Part shown: piece by piece, positions 38,301 through 53,300 of the stretch
Layout: the number at the start of each line of letters is the position of its first letter
Position numbering within the stretch: the stretch's first letter is position 1
NCBI GenBank assembly: GCA_000181795.3
Contig: CM012953.1
Span: 11,028,267-11,092,266, forward strand
DNA: 64,000 nucleotides
Source of the DNA: Trichinella spiralis
Taxonomy: Eukaryota > Nematoda > Enoplea > Trichinellida > Trichinellidae
Reading direction: 5' to 3'
Translations under genes and position numbers: made by a program
The notes under the pieces: generated by a model
Database searches by the model: none
The model's input: only the letters and a program-made list of their open reading frames with translations
Told to the model about the DNA's origin: nothing

Positions 38301-41300
38301 TTGTTTATTTTGTTTTTTTTTGTATTATTCAAATTTATGTTGTTGTTGTTTTTAAATAATAATAATAATTTTTTTTGCATATTGACCGATTTTTCCATGC
38401 ATACTTTTCTCACCTGATTGGTGGCGTTTGTTGTTCGTTTGTCACGCACGTGCGCGTTGAGATTGTTGACGCGTGCGTGTGTGGTGTCATCGTTGACTTT
38501 TTTTTTCTGTTTCCCAAATGTTCAGCTGTTGTCTGAACCGTTCCCGCACACATTGAACGTGCATGCGTGGACAATTTTTTCCATTTCATTCGCTCATATT
38601 CTGTCGAGTTATTTATTTATTATTAATAATAATTTTTGTTATTATTTTTTGTTCATTTATGCATTTTCATTACAAATGAATGAATGAACGAACAAATAAG
38701 TGATAGTTGAGTTGAGACGACGACGGTTGAGATTAATGACGACGATGACCTTGCCAAATTTTGAGGGAGATGGGCCAAGGGCAAGTGAACAACTGGTAAA
38801 CGTGAACCAGTGGTGAACGGTAATAAAATTGGTCTAGAAAATGAGCAAAGACAAGACAACTTTTTCATTTTTCTTGCTATACAACTACTAGAGGAGAGAG
38901 AACTATTTTCCCCTTCCTTTATGGCCACTCCTTTTTTATTTTGCTTCTACTTGGACAAAAGAAAAGAGTAGAATAAAAAAAATACCACTACAACAACGAC
39001 AGGGATATATATGTTTTTTTTTTGTTCGACTGAAAAAAAATATACATATTCTTATAATATGTATGAATTTATTTGTAAATGTATAATATAATGCGTTGCA
39101 CGCTGTCTGTGTGGCTGGTTGGCTAGTGCCTCTTGTCTATGAGGCTAATTGTTGTCTGTCATCAATTGATGGCCATCGTGAGTGAGCAAAGAAAAGCCGC
39201 AGCTGTTCTGTTGAAAGCATGTCAGAGACAGAGACGTATGTGCTTGACGCGCAACATCGAAGCGGTCGTTATGTTTCAATGAACGAATGAATGATTGAAT
39301 GAATGAATGAAACATCTTGCGCACACACACACACACAAAGTGGTGTGAAAGTGAAAATTATACGTCGAGAAAAGGGAAATTTTTCAAATGAAACGACAAC
39401 AACAACTACGACCAAATTTATACGAAATATGATGATGAAAAAATGATAACAAAGTGGACAATTGACCAACAGAAATGGTCGGTCTCGTCTAGTGGGCAAA
39501 TCTATGATCGCTGGCCACTTGACCCCTCGTAAATCACATGTTCGAGCTGACCGGTTGAATTGGTACTTTTTCACCAAGGGCATTGTTGTTGTTGTTGGCG
39601 ACGGTGGCGGCGCCAATCAAACCGGAAACGGATGGAAGGTGGTACTGGTGAGAGAAGGCGAAATATCAGCTGATCATTCGACCGTGTAAAATCACATTGA
39701 CCCCATTTTATTCTTTTGTACTTGCTTTTCTTTGTTTTTTCTTTACTTTCTTCACAATTTTCCTTTTGCTGTTTGTAAGTATATATTGTGAAGAGGAAGA
39801 GAACAATAATTATATTCATTTTGAAAAATTAATCAACAACAACGTAATCATCACCCATATGCAAATTTATAGGTTTATTCTCTTTATCCCATTCTGTATT
39901 ATGTGGTGGAAATTGGACTTTGCAAATATAGAGAACTAGAGGGGTCGTCGGATGTTGAACGGTGACTGATGTTAATTAGTGTGTGTGTGTGTGTGATGTG
40001 ACAATTCAAGCGAATCGAATCCGACAATGTCCATCCGCCTGACGATGATCAATATCGTCACCGTCAATGTCGAACAACAACAGACGGAAAATTTAAATGT
40101 ACATCATCTATGTTTTGTATAATTGACGACTATCTTTTTTCCATTGCTTTTCTTCTTCTTCTTCTTCTTCTTTTTCTGCAGTTCTTTTACTACATGTGAA
40201 GAATGTGAAAATTGACAGCTGCTTGAATTATGCATCGGGTGGGATGTTGCGAAAGGGAAGAAGAGAAAGAATTTGACAGCGTCAATAATTATACAGCCAG
40301 AGGCGTGTTGTGCACACAACGCGACGATCACCAGTGTCGGAAATGCACTGGCGAGCACCATTTGTGTCGTATTGTTTGTTCGCTTGTTCACTTCACGCTG
40401 AACAAACAAAAACCCACTGACTTCGCACTATACACGTATATGTAGATATTCATCAAAGGCTTGTTTATTTGTTTATATTTAATGAACAGAATTTGATGAT
40501 TTTTTCAAAAGGTATGCTTTAGAAGAATTATTCGAATAAATGTTGTGAGGAATGGGAGTTTTCAAGTGGGCTTTGTTTGTTGCATATCCACTTCATAGAG
40601 ATACACGTACCTCATCGCCGCCTGGGTAGGTAGAGAGGTGCTACTGAGCGAACGTTTCTTTCGTTTCGATCGACTTGTCTTGTGTCACAGCTGGAAATGA
40701 GATGGAAATTATCCATTGATCAAATTGTCTACTGACTCTTCTAGGCGAGCATTACTGCCGCGGAATGCTAAACAATTTGCTTTTCACGCCTGCTCAATTT
40801 TGCAACAGAAAGTCCAGATGTTATGTAGAAATTTGTCAAATTTTCCTCTACCTGCAACTTTTCGTCGTCGTCTTATCCAAAAAACAAATATGAGAAATTT
40901 CGTTTGTTTGTTCGTTTTTATTTATTTATTTGTTGTTAAAATTTGTCAACTAACGGTGTGAAAAATAATTTCATCACAATTCTGCTTGGGCAAGTTTAAA
41001 AAAATAAAAACGAAACAACAACTACAAGGTTATAAATAATTACTTTTTTAACATTTGATTGAAATTGTTTTTCTTTGTCTGAAATTATCCTCGTGGCTTT
41101 GTTTGTTTCGCTCGCATCTTGCATCTCAAATGTGGATTTGGAGGGTTGGTTCGTTTGGTTCCAAAAAAGTTCACTTCTTTCTTCGAGCCCCCCTAATTTT
41201 CTCGTTGACCAGTGACAGTTGACCCGGTCTCCTGCCGACTGACCTCCAACCGTCACAGCGGGCAGATGGCCGGCCGTGCGCTGTTTGCTCCAACGGATTA

Positions 41301-44300
41301 TCATATTTATTATTGTAATTATTATCATCGTGACGCTCAACTCAAACTGTCGGTGTCGTATTGCGTTCGTCTAATGTGCGTGCGTATAGCTATTTTATTT
41401 AATTGCGCCACTTCGACCGTTTTCTTCCCTATTTTTTATACACCCGTTGTTGTTGGTTGGGGGTGTAAATTTTTTTTAAGGAATGTATTTGATTATCAGA
41501 AAAAATTGCAATAAATGGAAAAATATAATAAAATCCAGTGCAGATTTCGACACGTCTGATGTGTGTGTGTGTGTGTGGTATGACTTGTTTGAAATGCCGT
41601 TTGTTGTTGTTGTTGTTGTTGGCATTCGGCCTTGGCTTTTAACGTCAAGCACACAGGGGAACAGTTGTTGTACAAGCTATCAGACAACCGGTTTTCCATA
41701 AACCACCGAGGGTGGGGTCAGTCTCAGCGGGTGTTGTTGTATTCTTCTATTGTTTATTTATTTATTTATTTATTTATTGTTTTGTCTTGTGCTGTTGATA
41801 AGTGTGCAGTTCGGTTGATTATTCTTGACTGCGCACAAGCGTTCATACATTTGAATTTCAAATTGTAGAAAAAAAACACCAACAGTAAATGATGTAATTA
41901 ATAATGGTGATATTTATTTGTGATTCAAGTGACAATTTATGAATTTTAAATAAGTTCGATAGTCGGAACGACCGAAACTTACTACTGACCGACCGACCGA
42001 TTGACCAACAACAAGGATGACGGACAAAGTTTGGCGTTTTGTTTGTTGTCCGTTGCCGTGTGGATTGGTACATGCACATCGATCGCGTTGGTCATTATTT
42101 TATAGCTTCTATTTATAGTGTTGTTCTGATAATGTTCAGGCGTTGGGCGTGAAAATGCGGTCGATCCGGATCGACCGGTTTTTATTGCTCATTATATATA
42201 TGTGTGTATGCGTGTGTAATTTTTTTAATGCATTAATTATTTTTGAATTATAAAACTGTAAAAATGGTGTACATGTATGTGGTCGTGTTGATGTGAAAAT
42301 TTTTTGTGTAAATATGAATTGAAATCCCGGAATAAGTTTTTCATGAGCGTGTGGTGCCAGGGGTACACAGAGAGAGAGCGGTAGGTGTTTTGTTTGTTTT
42401 TGAGTTTAGTTTGGGAAATTGTTTAAAAAAATTTTTTTCCCACGGTCGAATTTAAAGTTTCTCTCCACGTGTAGTCAAATATTTCCCCACTTTTCTTTTT
42501 CTTCTTTATTTTTATAATGCGCACACGCCCATTGCTCACACGCGCACTCTTTCTCTCTCTCTCTCTCTTGCTTATTGTTCAACTTGATGGGTGGTCTGTA
42601 GTAGACTGATGATCAGCTGATCCAAGTTCTGCTGTTGTTCTTTGAAATTTCTTGAACACTAAATTTCAAAAGTTTGAAAAATTTTCAATTTTCATAAAAA
42701 CTTCACACCATTTGTTGTTATCTTGTCATTTTTATTTTTTCACATGCCTCCATCCTCTACAGTATATGTATTGTCTCCTGCTGTTCGAATCAGGTGATGC
42801 TATTCGAAAATGTGTTACTTGTCTGAAAGCGGTTTAAAAAATTTTCTTTTGTGACAGTTCTTTGTTGTAACTGTTTTACGAGTGCGTTGTGCTTTTTGAC
42901 CAGCATGCCGGCATTCTGCTGTGAAACATGTTCATACACTCATTCATTCATACGTTCATTCATTCATTCATTCATTCATTGCTGTGTTGATCTTATTGAT
43001 TGAACGAGCTCGAGTCAGCATGTCGTCTGTCTCTTTGTCTGTCTGTCTGTCTGCCTGCCTGCCTGTGTGCGTTTTTATGCATACACATGAGGCAGTTGGT
43101 TTGTTTGTTGTTCATCGAAAACCGCTGACCACTTACTTGTCAAATATTGTATTACCGTTTCCTTTAACACGGTGTGCTTGTTCTTTGATTTTTTTTTCCA
43201 CGTCATACTGAATCTTTCTTAGGTCACAGTTCTTAGCTTGTTCTTGTAAGCGAAACGAAAAAGAAAAGACAATGTTGAACAGAATTAATTTTCCAATTAT
43301 GCTAAATGCAAACAATAAATAAACAAGCAAACAAATAAATAATGATAATTCAAGCCAGCATTAGGGGTTTTTGGAGGTTGATGGGATTTTTTCTTTTGTT
43401 TTCTTTTTTTTTTGCATTTTCATTTTGTGAAACACTTTTTCCATTATTAACATCAAGTAAACAAACAAACAAACAAATCGACCAACAACGACGACCATAT
43501 TAAAAAAAAACTGGTGATGACGCAGTTTGGAGAGCAATAATTTATTCAAATTGTCAATGTCGATTTCGCTCGTAGCAGATTGCACCAATTAAAATTGCAA
43601 TTGTGCTTTTTTTTCCCTACCATTTTCCACTCGGTGGTGCATTTCAAAGGGGTGGGGGCTTCCGTTTGCTTTTTGCTTCATTTCTTTTTTCTTCTGCTGA
43701 CAACAAATGCAAATGTGAAACTTTTTTTTTCTGCTTCAATCAATCCCCGATGCTTTTTTTATTTACATTTATTTTTAACAAAAATTGTTTCCATTCTTCT
43801 TCTTCTTCTTCCTTCTTTTTGAGAATGTTGTTTGAAATTCGGAAAAAAAAGAAGCTTAATTTCTCGGTTTGGGCATTTTTTCTTTTTATTATCGACCGCG
43901 ACCACATTACCAGCGTTTAGATTGATTGATTGATTGATTGATCGATCGATTGAAAGACGACAGGCGGTGACCGACGGCTAATTCTCAACTGACCCTTATC
44001 TCGGATGATCAATTGACCTTTTTCATATAGATATATATCTATATCCATGTATGTATATGTATGTATAGTCCAGTGACAAAGAACCGCAACCAACTGCTGA
44101 ACTGCTGCTCATGCGCAAATTTTTACTATTCTTCTTGTCTAGTCTTGGTTGAAAGCAAGCAGTAGGGATAGAGGGGTGGTTTGAGCTTGCTTGTTGATAA
44201 AATGCTCACCGGGTGACCAAGTGGATAAAGGATGTGTAAAATATATACAGCCAAGTTGGGGGCAGTGGGTCTAATCGTCGGGTCAAAGTAGCTCAGTTTT

Positions 44301-47300
44301 AGAGAGGGCATTTTGGGGAAATGAGAATCAATGTGTGTCACAGCAGGGGGTCGGATCACGGGGCACGCGCCAGGATGGTGCTTCAATGGCCCCAGGTGGT
44401 GGTGGTGAAAAAAAAAAGGGGGGGGGGGAGGTCATTGGATATTGGATATTGGATATTGCGTTGCGTTGCAAACAACAACGGCAGACCAAATCGAGTGGAA
44501 CAATCCAGCGTGGGTAATTTCTTTTTTTTTCTTGTCGTTGTTGTCATGTTAGTCTTATCCTCATTATCATCTCGACCAATGGCAGTAATCCTGGGGAAAA
44601 AAGAAACGCAACGATTTTCTTTTCGCTTCTTCTCTTTTATCTTCTCCTCCCTCCTCTGTTCAGCATTGACGTTTTTCATCTCTTTCTCCTCTTTCTGAAG
44701 AAGGAAAACAGCTTTGCTTACTTTGCATCCGTAGTAGCATTATTATTTTTAATTTTTTTTTATTTCGGTGACAGTCATTGTGATTTGTCATTGAGCAACA
44801 TTGCAGTTGTGTTTTGCGTTATATATCACGTCGGCCAACCAGTCGGTCTTAAATACTGAACAAGTACTACTTACTTGCTGACTGACTGACTGACTCTCTT
44901 GACTGATTGCTTGCTGTTTGTTTTATCAAGAAGCCGGCGGGCGGCTGGTTGCTTTCAATTTTCTTGAAACCAATTTATAATCAACCAACATCATCATCAT
45001 CATCATCAGCAGCACCAGTAGCATTTGTAATTTATTTTTCACTAAATTTTACATATATATATATTATGCATATTTTTTAATCTAAGATGAAAAAATAAGG
45101 TTTTCTATTTTACATTTTTTGACCATTATTGGAAAGTAATAATAGAAGAAAAAAAACATTCTCATAATCATAAATCAGTCATCATCATCATCAGTTTTCT
45201 TTTATTTTTTTTTGTTTTTCCTCTTTTATGCATGCATGCATGCATGATAACATGTATGAAACTGCTCATTGATCATCATCATCATCATCATCATCATCAT
45301 GTGATTGATTTTGTATGCATAATCATTTTCACCATTAATTAATATGCGCGCACACACACACACAGCACAACTGATTGTATCGTGTAGGTGAATTGACTGA
45401 CACTTTTCTCACATGGAATATTTGATTGTTGGAATTGATAGCAATGATTGACATTTATTTCCATTTTAAGCATTTCATCACCATCATCTGGTTGTTCGGT
45501 GAACGCAATTTTCAAGGGTGGAAAATTTGCTGCAAAACGTTGTAACAGTTTTTGGTCGGTCGGTCAACGGTTATTCTTTCTTTTTTGTATTCTACTGTAT
45601 ACTGGTTGGTGGTTGACGTTGTCGAAGCAAGCACCCAAGCCCCGTTTGTTGTTTCAACTTGTTGCACCCAAAATTTTTCTCGTTAAATTTATTCATATTC
45701 ACAAAGTATTTGTTATTGTTGCTTATTTTTTTGAATGTAAATTTTAACATGGTTTTTTTTGTTGCTTGACTTTTTCCCACATCTCCGATGAATGAATAGG
45801 TAGATTCTCCGAATGCAACTTGCGAAGGGTGAGAAATTGTTCAAAATGATCGATCGATCGATCGATTGATTAATTGCAAACATCACCTGTTCAAAAATAT
45901 GTGCAACATTTTTTTTCTTCTTATCTTTCACTTGTATTTTTTTGCGTTGTCGCTGATGTTTCTTTATTATATTATTTATTATTGGTGATTATCAGTTTTT
46001 GTTGCTTGCTTCATCACACACACACATATATGTATGTATATTTCATGTTTCACCTTTGGTTGGTTGGATCTTTTTTTTCGCTTTGACAATTGTTGCCATT
46101 GTTTGGTTGCATTTTTCATATTCTGATGACATGAACAATAAGGACAACAGCAGCCCAATTTATCGACTTGTAACAATTTGCAAACGTGTGACATTTTTTA
46201 TCTATCTATATATATATGTGTGTGTGCTTTTTATTTTCTGATGATCTTAGTTGTTAGCGTCTTTGAGAAAAGTCCTCTCAAGCTGGTCGGGATCTAGTGT
46301 ATGTGCTGTGTTCATTGTTGTATTAGAAAAAAAAAACTATTTTTTAACATGTATTTTTAACATGTAACATTTCATATTCAGGCGGTTTTTATGTATATAA
46401 TTTGTAGTGGTGTGTAATTTTTAATATTGCCTATATTGCATTTTGACATTTGGTCGATGGTTGCAAGTTGATTCTCAGGCCGCTGAACGCGGAAGCGGAT
46501 CTTTTAACGATCCATTATCGAGTGAGCGTTAATCTTGGTGCGAATTAGCCTCTTTTTTCCGATGTAATTCAAGCGACTGAAGAAAAACAACACTGCTTGT
46601 TTGCTTGCTTGTGCTTTTTTTCTTCTACTTCAATTTCTTTCCACATTTGCTTTATTCTAGCCGGCTGGCTAGCCATTAGCCAGCTTAGATGGGTGGATTG
46701 ATGTAGCTGGATGTAGCTTTTTCTTCACTTTATAACGACGACTCGTTAATCAGTAGAAAGAGGAGCAGGAGGATTGAAGAAGAAAAAAAAACAGAAAGCA
46801 GCTAAGAAGATAAGCAATTCTCTTTTTCAGATTTCTAAAGAAACAATACACATGCATTATTCTTATTTATTAATTTTTTTTCATTCGCAATATTGCGGTT
46901 ATTGTTGTTCAACATATATATATATATATATATTTATTTATTTATTATAATAAGCTTTCGGCAAAAATAATGTTCTAAGCTAGACGACGAGATTATTATT
47001 TATTGATCTGTTGCTGTTGCCGCAGCTTCTGTTACCATTATCTCGAGCACACGCTGTTCAACTTGCATTTATTATTATATTTTTATTTTTAAATTATATT
47101 CTTTGTTGTTGTTTTTTTTTGAAATACACATTTGCATCATTTTTTGTACAGATGAGAGATTGAAGTTGAAAATCAAAAAAGAAAAAGTAATATTAATAAT
47201 AAGATTATTATTTTTTATACGGAAATGTTGGAATCTTTTGGAGATGAGTTAGTTTTGCTATTTGTTTGTAATTTATGCTGAGTGTTCGTTCATTTTTGTG

Positions 47301-50300
47301 TTGTTTATTATGTCAAAAAAGAATAAGCTGATCATTTTCAACGAAAGGGTTCGACTGGGTATATTAGAAGTTGCATTTCCAGGTTGCACTTGTGTGTGTG
47401 TGTGTGTGTGTGTGCATCTTCAATTTTATTAATTTCCAGATAAATTTTCACTTTTCAACAACATTAGCATTAGTACTTTGTGTGATGTGATCTGATATCT
47501 TGATATTTGTGCAGTTGAAAACAAATGCCATTTATTTATTTGTTTGTTCATCTTCTTCAGGCCGTGTTTACTTACTTGTTAACATTTACAATTTAATTTA
47601 TTGTTTAATTTGATTATCGGATCGAATAATTAGTTATATCTAAACAAAAATTATAATATCTTGGCATAAAGATTCGCACAAAAATGTGTTAATTTATTTT
47701 AAAAATATACATCTGTCGTTTTCGTACACATTTTTGTTTATGTTGCTGTTATTGTGTTGGTTCACTTTGTTATATTCTGTACGCGTTTTTGCGCGGATAT
47801 TTGCAGACAACTTTGCTCATTTGCAGATTTGAATGCTCTGTACCTTTTTACTCTAGTCGTCGTGTAGTGTACGAAAAGCATTTTCACTTTCTCAATTTAA
47901 TTGAGATATATTTTATTATTTTCTTCACTTGTGAAACGTTTCATCTTTATTAAATTAATTTTCAGTTGAGCAGTTTCTTGTTATTAAAATTTCATTATTA
48001 TTATTATTATTCAATTTGAATTTTACTGCTGCTAATATTGGCATTAATTCTATTCTATTTGTCATCTTATTTGCAATTTTGTAGGATTGGATGGTGAAAC
48101 ACGAGGCTAGCAGATTGCAGGCATCCGAAGCGTCCGCTTCTTCTTCGTCAACAACCGGCGTTGCTGAACAATTTGAAAATTCAAAGTCGAAAAAGGCAAC
48201 GTCTAAGAAAAAATCACACCGATCGAAGAAAGCGGTAATTGCATATATGGGCATCATTTTTATGCTCTTATTTTTATTATTTATCTTGTAGTTTGTTTTG
48301 TTTTATTTTGTCTTTTGTGTTTTATGTAAATGTTTGCTTTTTTATTGGCTGCTTGTTTAATTCGGTGGAAAAATGTTTGCATGTTTGTTTATTTGTTGTA
48401 TAATTATTATAATAATTGTTTTTTTCTTGTTAGCCTACGATTTTTTCATCGTACATGTGTATTGTATGTATTATTATTACATTATGCATGTATGCGTGCA
48501 TGCATGTATGCGTGCATAATGTGAGTGTGCAAGTAGTCTGTACGTGTGTGTGCACAGCTTTGTTTGCAGCTTGCTCGAAGCTTTATATTGCATAATTTGT
48601 GAGCCAGTTTTGTTGTATTTCGAAATATTTCACGCGGCCGTCTGAGCAAACTATCTCGTTCAATCCTCTGTTCGGCTGTGCAAACAGCCATTGATTGATT
48701 GTCGTCAAGCGGTCGGTTCGTTTGTTCACCTTGAGCGGAAGGGATTTTCTGTTCTTCTATCACTTGCTGCTGCAATCACTACTATCCACCGGAGATCATT
48801 GTTATTACGAACGAGCGAGCAGCATTTTTCACTCTTTTGCTTATTTCCATATTCAGCTTTTGATTTTATGTGCTTTTTGTTGCATTATTATTATTTTTTT
48901 TGCTTTTTACTGCTTGTGCTTGTACTTATTTATTTTTTCACTTTGCAGACAAAAGAGTCGTCGTCCACTTTGTCATCTGCAATGGTCAGCAGTGGCAATG
49001 ATGATGAGAAAGTTTCTTCGAAATCGAAATTGTCCAAATCTTCCAATGTTAAAATGGACGGGTGCGCCAGTGAAGGTGATACGGCCAATTCGCGCTCTCA
49101 CAGAGCACGTTCAGCGGACACGCCCAAGCGTGAAGAAGATCCAACAAGAAAGTCTTCACTCAAATCCAAAGTCGTCGTTGTCGATTCAGCTCAGTCTTCT
49201 TCTTCGTCTGCGGTATGTGTGCGGGCGATACTTGCTCAATTTATACTTTTTCTTTTATGTAAATTTGTATAAATGGAATTGGTAATGAACAATTATTAAT
49301 ATGAATAAGTTATTGCACAATTTTCGAGTACATCTTGGGTCAGTTTTTGCTTGTTGTGTGTCAGGTTAGAAGAGATGTTTTTCTGTTTTGTTTGGTAATG
49401 AAGACAACATCATTCATTAGTTTATTATATTATATTATATGGGATGCAGACAGCAGATTGATTGTCAGTCATCTTCGTATCGTAAATTTTCATTATGACA
49501 GCCGTGTGTGAATTGTTGCAAGAAAGAAGGAGACAGAGAAAATGGGAATATTAATTTTATTTTTTTGTTCCTGTTAAGTAAATTTTAAAATTTAATTCAG
49601 AAATGATTATCCAGTGGCAATGGATAGATAGATAGGTGGATATATATAGATGTTTGCAGATGCGTTTGTCGAATAGTGTTTATTTTGAAACTTGCTGTCT
49701 TCATTCAAAGCAACAGCAGCAATGCGCACAGCTGTCATTCGGTGTTTTCAACGTACATGCAAGTCTGTGGTGGTGATGTGTCGCGTTGTAGAGGAGAAGT
49801 TTATTTTTGTCTCACAATCGTCGTCTGCTTGATCAGCTTGTGAATTTGATTGAAATCCATTTTCACTATTGTGCACAGTTGAAGGGGAGAGTGGCGGTTG
49901 TTTTCTCTTCATGCAGCTGTTGTCGCGTCAACAGTTGTCCACAATAACATCTTGCTGCTTTTGCGTATTATTTGCTACTGCTGATGCTTCAGTACTGTGT
50001 AGACAGAGATAAGAGTGTGTGCTTGGGTAGTAATTTGATTTTTCACAATCGAAAGGTGCTCTCCCTCTCTGTCTCTGCGGCTGCTGCTCTCTTTTTTCTT
50101 TTACTCTGCTTTCTCCTATTCAATTTAATTCCAATACAATGCAATTCAATTTTCTCTTCTCTTCTTTTCACTTCTCTTTTTCCCTCTTTTCAAAACTGAT
50201 ATATATCCCTTCTGATCAAAAATTACACAAGCTTCAATTTCAGAACTTCACAGGAAAAAAGAGGATGTGTGTCGGCAGGCGGGCATGGGGGGGGGGGAGG

Positions 50301-53300
50301 TTTTCCTCTTCATCATTCAGAACTTTTGTTCTTCTTGTATATCCATCTTTTGTTTTGTTTTGTTTTATTTGCATATCAGCTGTTCTTCCGTCTAGGTTTT
50401 TTTTTAATTTTTGTTCAGCTTCATTGATAGCCAGTTTTGCAGGATGTAATTTTCCCGGAACAACAACATCACGATGAATGCGTGCATAAATTAGGTTTTA
50501 CGTTTTATTTTTTTTCTCCCCTCTCCCTCTTTTTCTGTTTAAATTTTATTTCGAAATATATAAATCGAGTAGCATTATCAAAGGAAGCGTTGTGCATGTG
50601 TGAATACTGAAGATTCCGGACTCTTTTTTTTTCTTCCACTTTTTAGCTGCAATCATCACATGGGAAGAAATTATATGTATGTATCCGGCGTTAACTTGAC
50701 AAAGAGAAAAAGAAATGAGGGAATGAGTGGGTGGTGATGATTAGATTCCACGAAAGAGAAAGGGAAAGTAGTTGAATTTAAAAATGAACAAATCATCCAA
50801 CATTGACCGAGGGTTTATCACAATCTGCATTGGTCTGGGCTTGGGGATTTTGGGGTGGTGCAGAGAGGGAGGAGAGGGGGAGGGGGAGGGGACGGACAAT
50901 GACGACGACGTGTACAGATTACGTATGTGTGTGTGTGTGTGTTGTTTGTATTCTCTTTTTGCATGTATCTTTTTTCATATCGTTCCATACAAGCTCTTCG
51001 CCATCTGCCCCGGAATTGTAGCTCCTCTGAGATTGCAGTCGACCACACGGCGATGTCACTGTGTGTAAAGCTTTTCAAAATTGGCCAGATCGATTTGCGT
51101 GGACTTTGTTGAAAAATAAGTCTCAATTTTGATCGATCGATCATCACCATCACATTATCATCATCGTCGCAGTAGTCGTCGTCGGCTGGCTGCTTTTGCC
51201 GCGTGAGGTTGCCGACCGGAGGACAATTGAATTCACTCTCATTGTTTGTTCGTCGTAGCTTACTTAATTGCCTTCTCTCGTTTTAGATGTCGGTTGGTTG
51301 GTTGTCATTTTTTTTTCTATTTGAAGGAAAAGAACTTTTTTAGGTTTTCATTTTTCAACTATGTATTTTATGAAACATTTCATTTTTTTGCGATTGTTTA
51401 AAATTGTTCATCGATCAGTTGTATATTTGAAATATAGTTGTTTAATATTTTATTAATAGCTTTTTATAAATAAAAATTGCTCTAATCCTTTACAATATAA
51501 ATATAAGTTATTTTTTGTGAAAAAAAAACCTTTTTGTAAGCATCGATGTTATAAAAAGCAAGCAAACATTTGTTTAAAAAAGAAGTATATATATACATAT
51601 ATATATATACGTATATAGTACGTTGCGTTCGACGTGTTCGGGGGCACGACGGTTTTATGCTTGCCTCTCTCCAGGGTGATTGCTTTGTATGCAAAATTCA
51701 ATTAAGCTAATTTTCTTACGTCGAGCAGTGAAATTGGCGTTTGTCTGTGTGTGCGCGCGCGCGTGTGTGTGTGTTCCGTTGTCTCGGCTATTGTCGATGC
51801 TTGCTGGTCTTTGGCCAACTTTTTCTTTTCCTCTTCAATTCCCTCTTTTTTTCAACTTCTGAAGCAGTGAACTTTGTGAAATTGTTACACACAACACGTG
51901 CGTAATCTTCATTTTATTATTTCACTTGTCAAAATTGGATTATTTTTAATTTTTATTGCATAATAATAGATTGTATTTTCTATACGAATTGATCATTTTA
52001 TTCATTTGTTTCAGTTTTGCAAAACTAGTACTAATAGTTGCATACAACGAAAGGGGGGGGCGGAAGGTAGTTTTGTAGTGTGTATTTTCTTGTCGGCTTT
52101 GTGTTAATTTGATTTTCATGAATTAATTTTTGAAGACAATTGCTTTTTCCGTTTGCTTTTATTGTGTACGGTAGTGTGACGATGATGATGATTGTGTTTC
52201 AGGAGCCGCCAAGTCATCACGGTGGTACGGAAGAAAAAGTTCAACTGTCACCATCTAAAGGTAAAAACACAGTATATTATGAATAAATAGCCAATTTTGT
52301 AAGAACCTGTTCAACGTGCTGTATTTTCAGCTAACAATCGCAGAGATCGTACGGCGTCCTCTTCGCGCAAGATGACCGTGAAGCGCGAGCGTGAGGAACC
52401 GTTGACTACGGTCGACAATGGTCGCAAACCTGAAAAAGTGCCCAAATTGGAAACCCACCATCGCCCGGTAGCAGATTCCAATCATACTGTAGTTGCTGAC
52501 TCGAAAATGTAATTTTCACGTTCTTTTTTTTCATATTATACGCGTTCAGTTTGTTGTTTGTGTTTGTTGGGTGTTTGATTGAATTTCTCATTATTGAAAT
52601 GTGTAATTCAATTTCAGAAAAGCCGCTGGCGACGAGAATTCTTCTTCTTCTACTTCTTCGACCGCATCGTCGTCGTCATCATCAGCATTGTCTCTTCCTG
52701 CTGCTGGTAATGATTCAGGGTCTCGGTCGGTCGCCTGCACGTCATCTGACACTTTTGCCGATTCAGCTAAAGTTGCAGTCATTCGAAACAGCAGCAGTAA
52801 CAGCAACAACAGTAAGCAAAAAATATGTACAAAATTTTTTTTGTTTCTTTTTTTTCCCGGTGATATTTCCTTATCGACGTTGTTATCGAGTAGAAACGGT
52901 GTGGAAAGGTTGTAAAATGAATGCAACTCTTCAGTTTGCATTTTTTTTGTGCTTGTCGTGTTGAATGACATTGTTCACTTTTGATATGACAGATGCCATG
53001 TAAATTTTGTGTATGCGAGAGAAAGATTGGTTTCAACTTTTTGCCCAACGTGCACATGACATGGTTGTGCTGCCTTCGATTTGCACATGCCCAACGGCAT
53101 GCAGAACAGACTGAATTTTTCTTCTGATTTATTTATTTATCCATTCCTTTGTGCAACGTTTCCATCTCTTCGTTAAATTGCGCTATTTTTAATTTAAGTG
53201 CAAAAGAAAAATCAGCAAAGATCAGCAGATGTTGTGAAAAATTTTTTCGAAATTAATTTCACCTGCTCTCACCCCACTGGTGTTGAAATGTCGAGGATGT

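Larger units (their letters stand above)
32640..48084 (+). other. First intron of the AUTS2-like gene (15.4 kb)
   Basis: No confident gene lies inside. The intron is saturated with microsatellites (GT, ATT, TTG, ATC, GACC, TTTA, CATT types), with GC-richer unique islands at about 32,950-33,370, 35,990-36,070, 37,085-37,300, 38,430-38,570, 40,600-40,870 and 46,460-46,560. The islands may be enhancers, alternative first exons or unrecognised small exons. Open frames across them are short and usually interrupted on both strands. One 43-base candidate exon at 46,479-46,521 is discussed in the findings. Confidence 0.55.

Noticed and set aside
40716-40961. Candidate exon in AUTS2-like intron 1 (open for 81 codons)
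   Set aside because: An acceptor-like CTTCTAG precedes it, but there is no donor before the frame runs into a T-rich simple tract and no similarity to AUTS2-family blocks.
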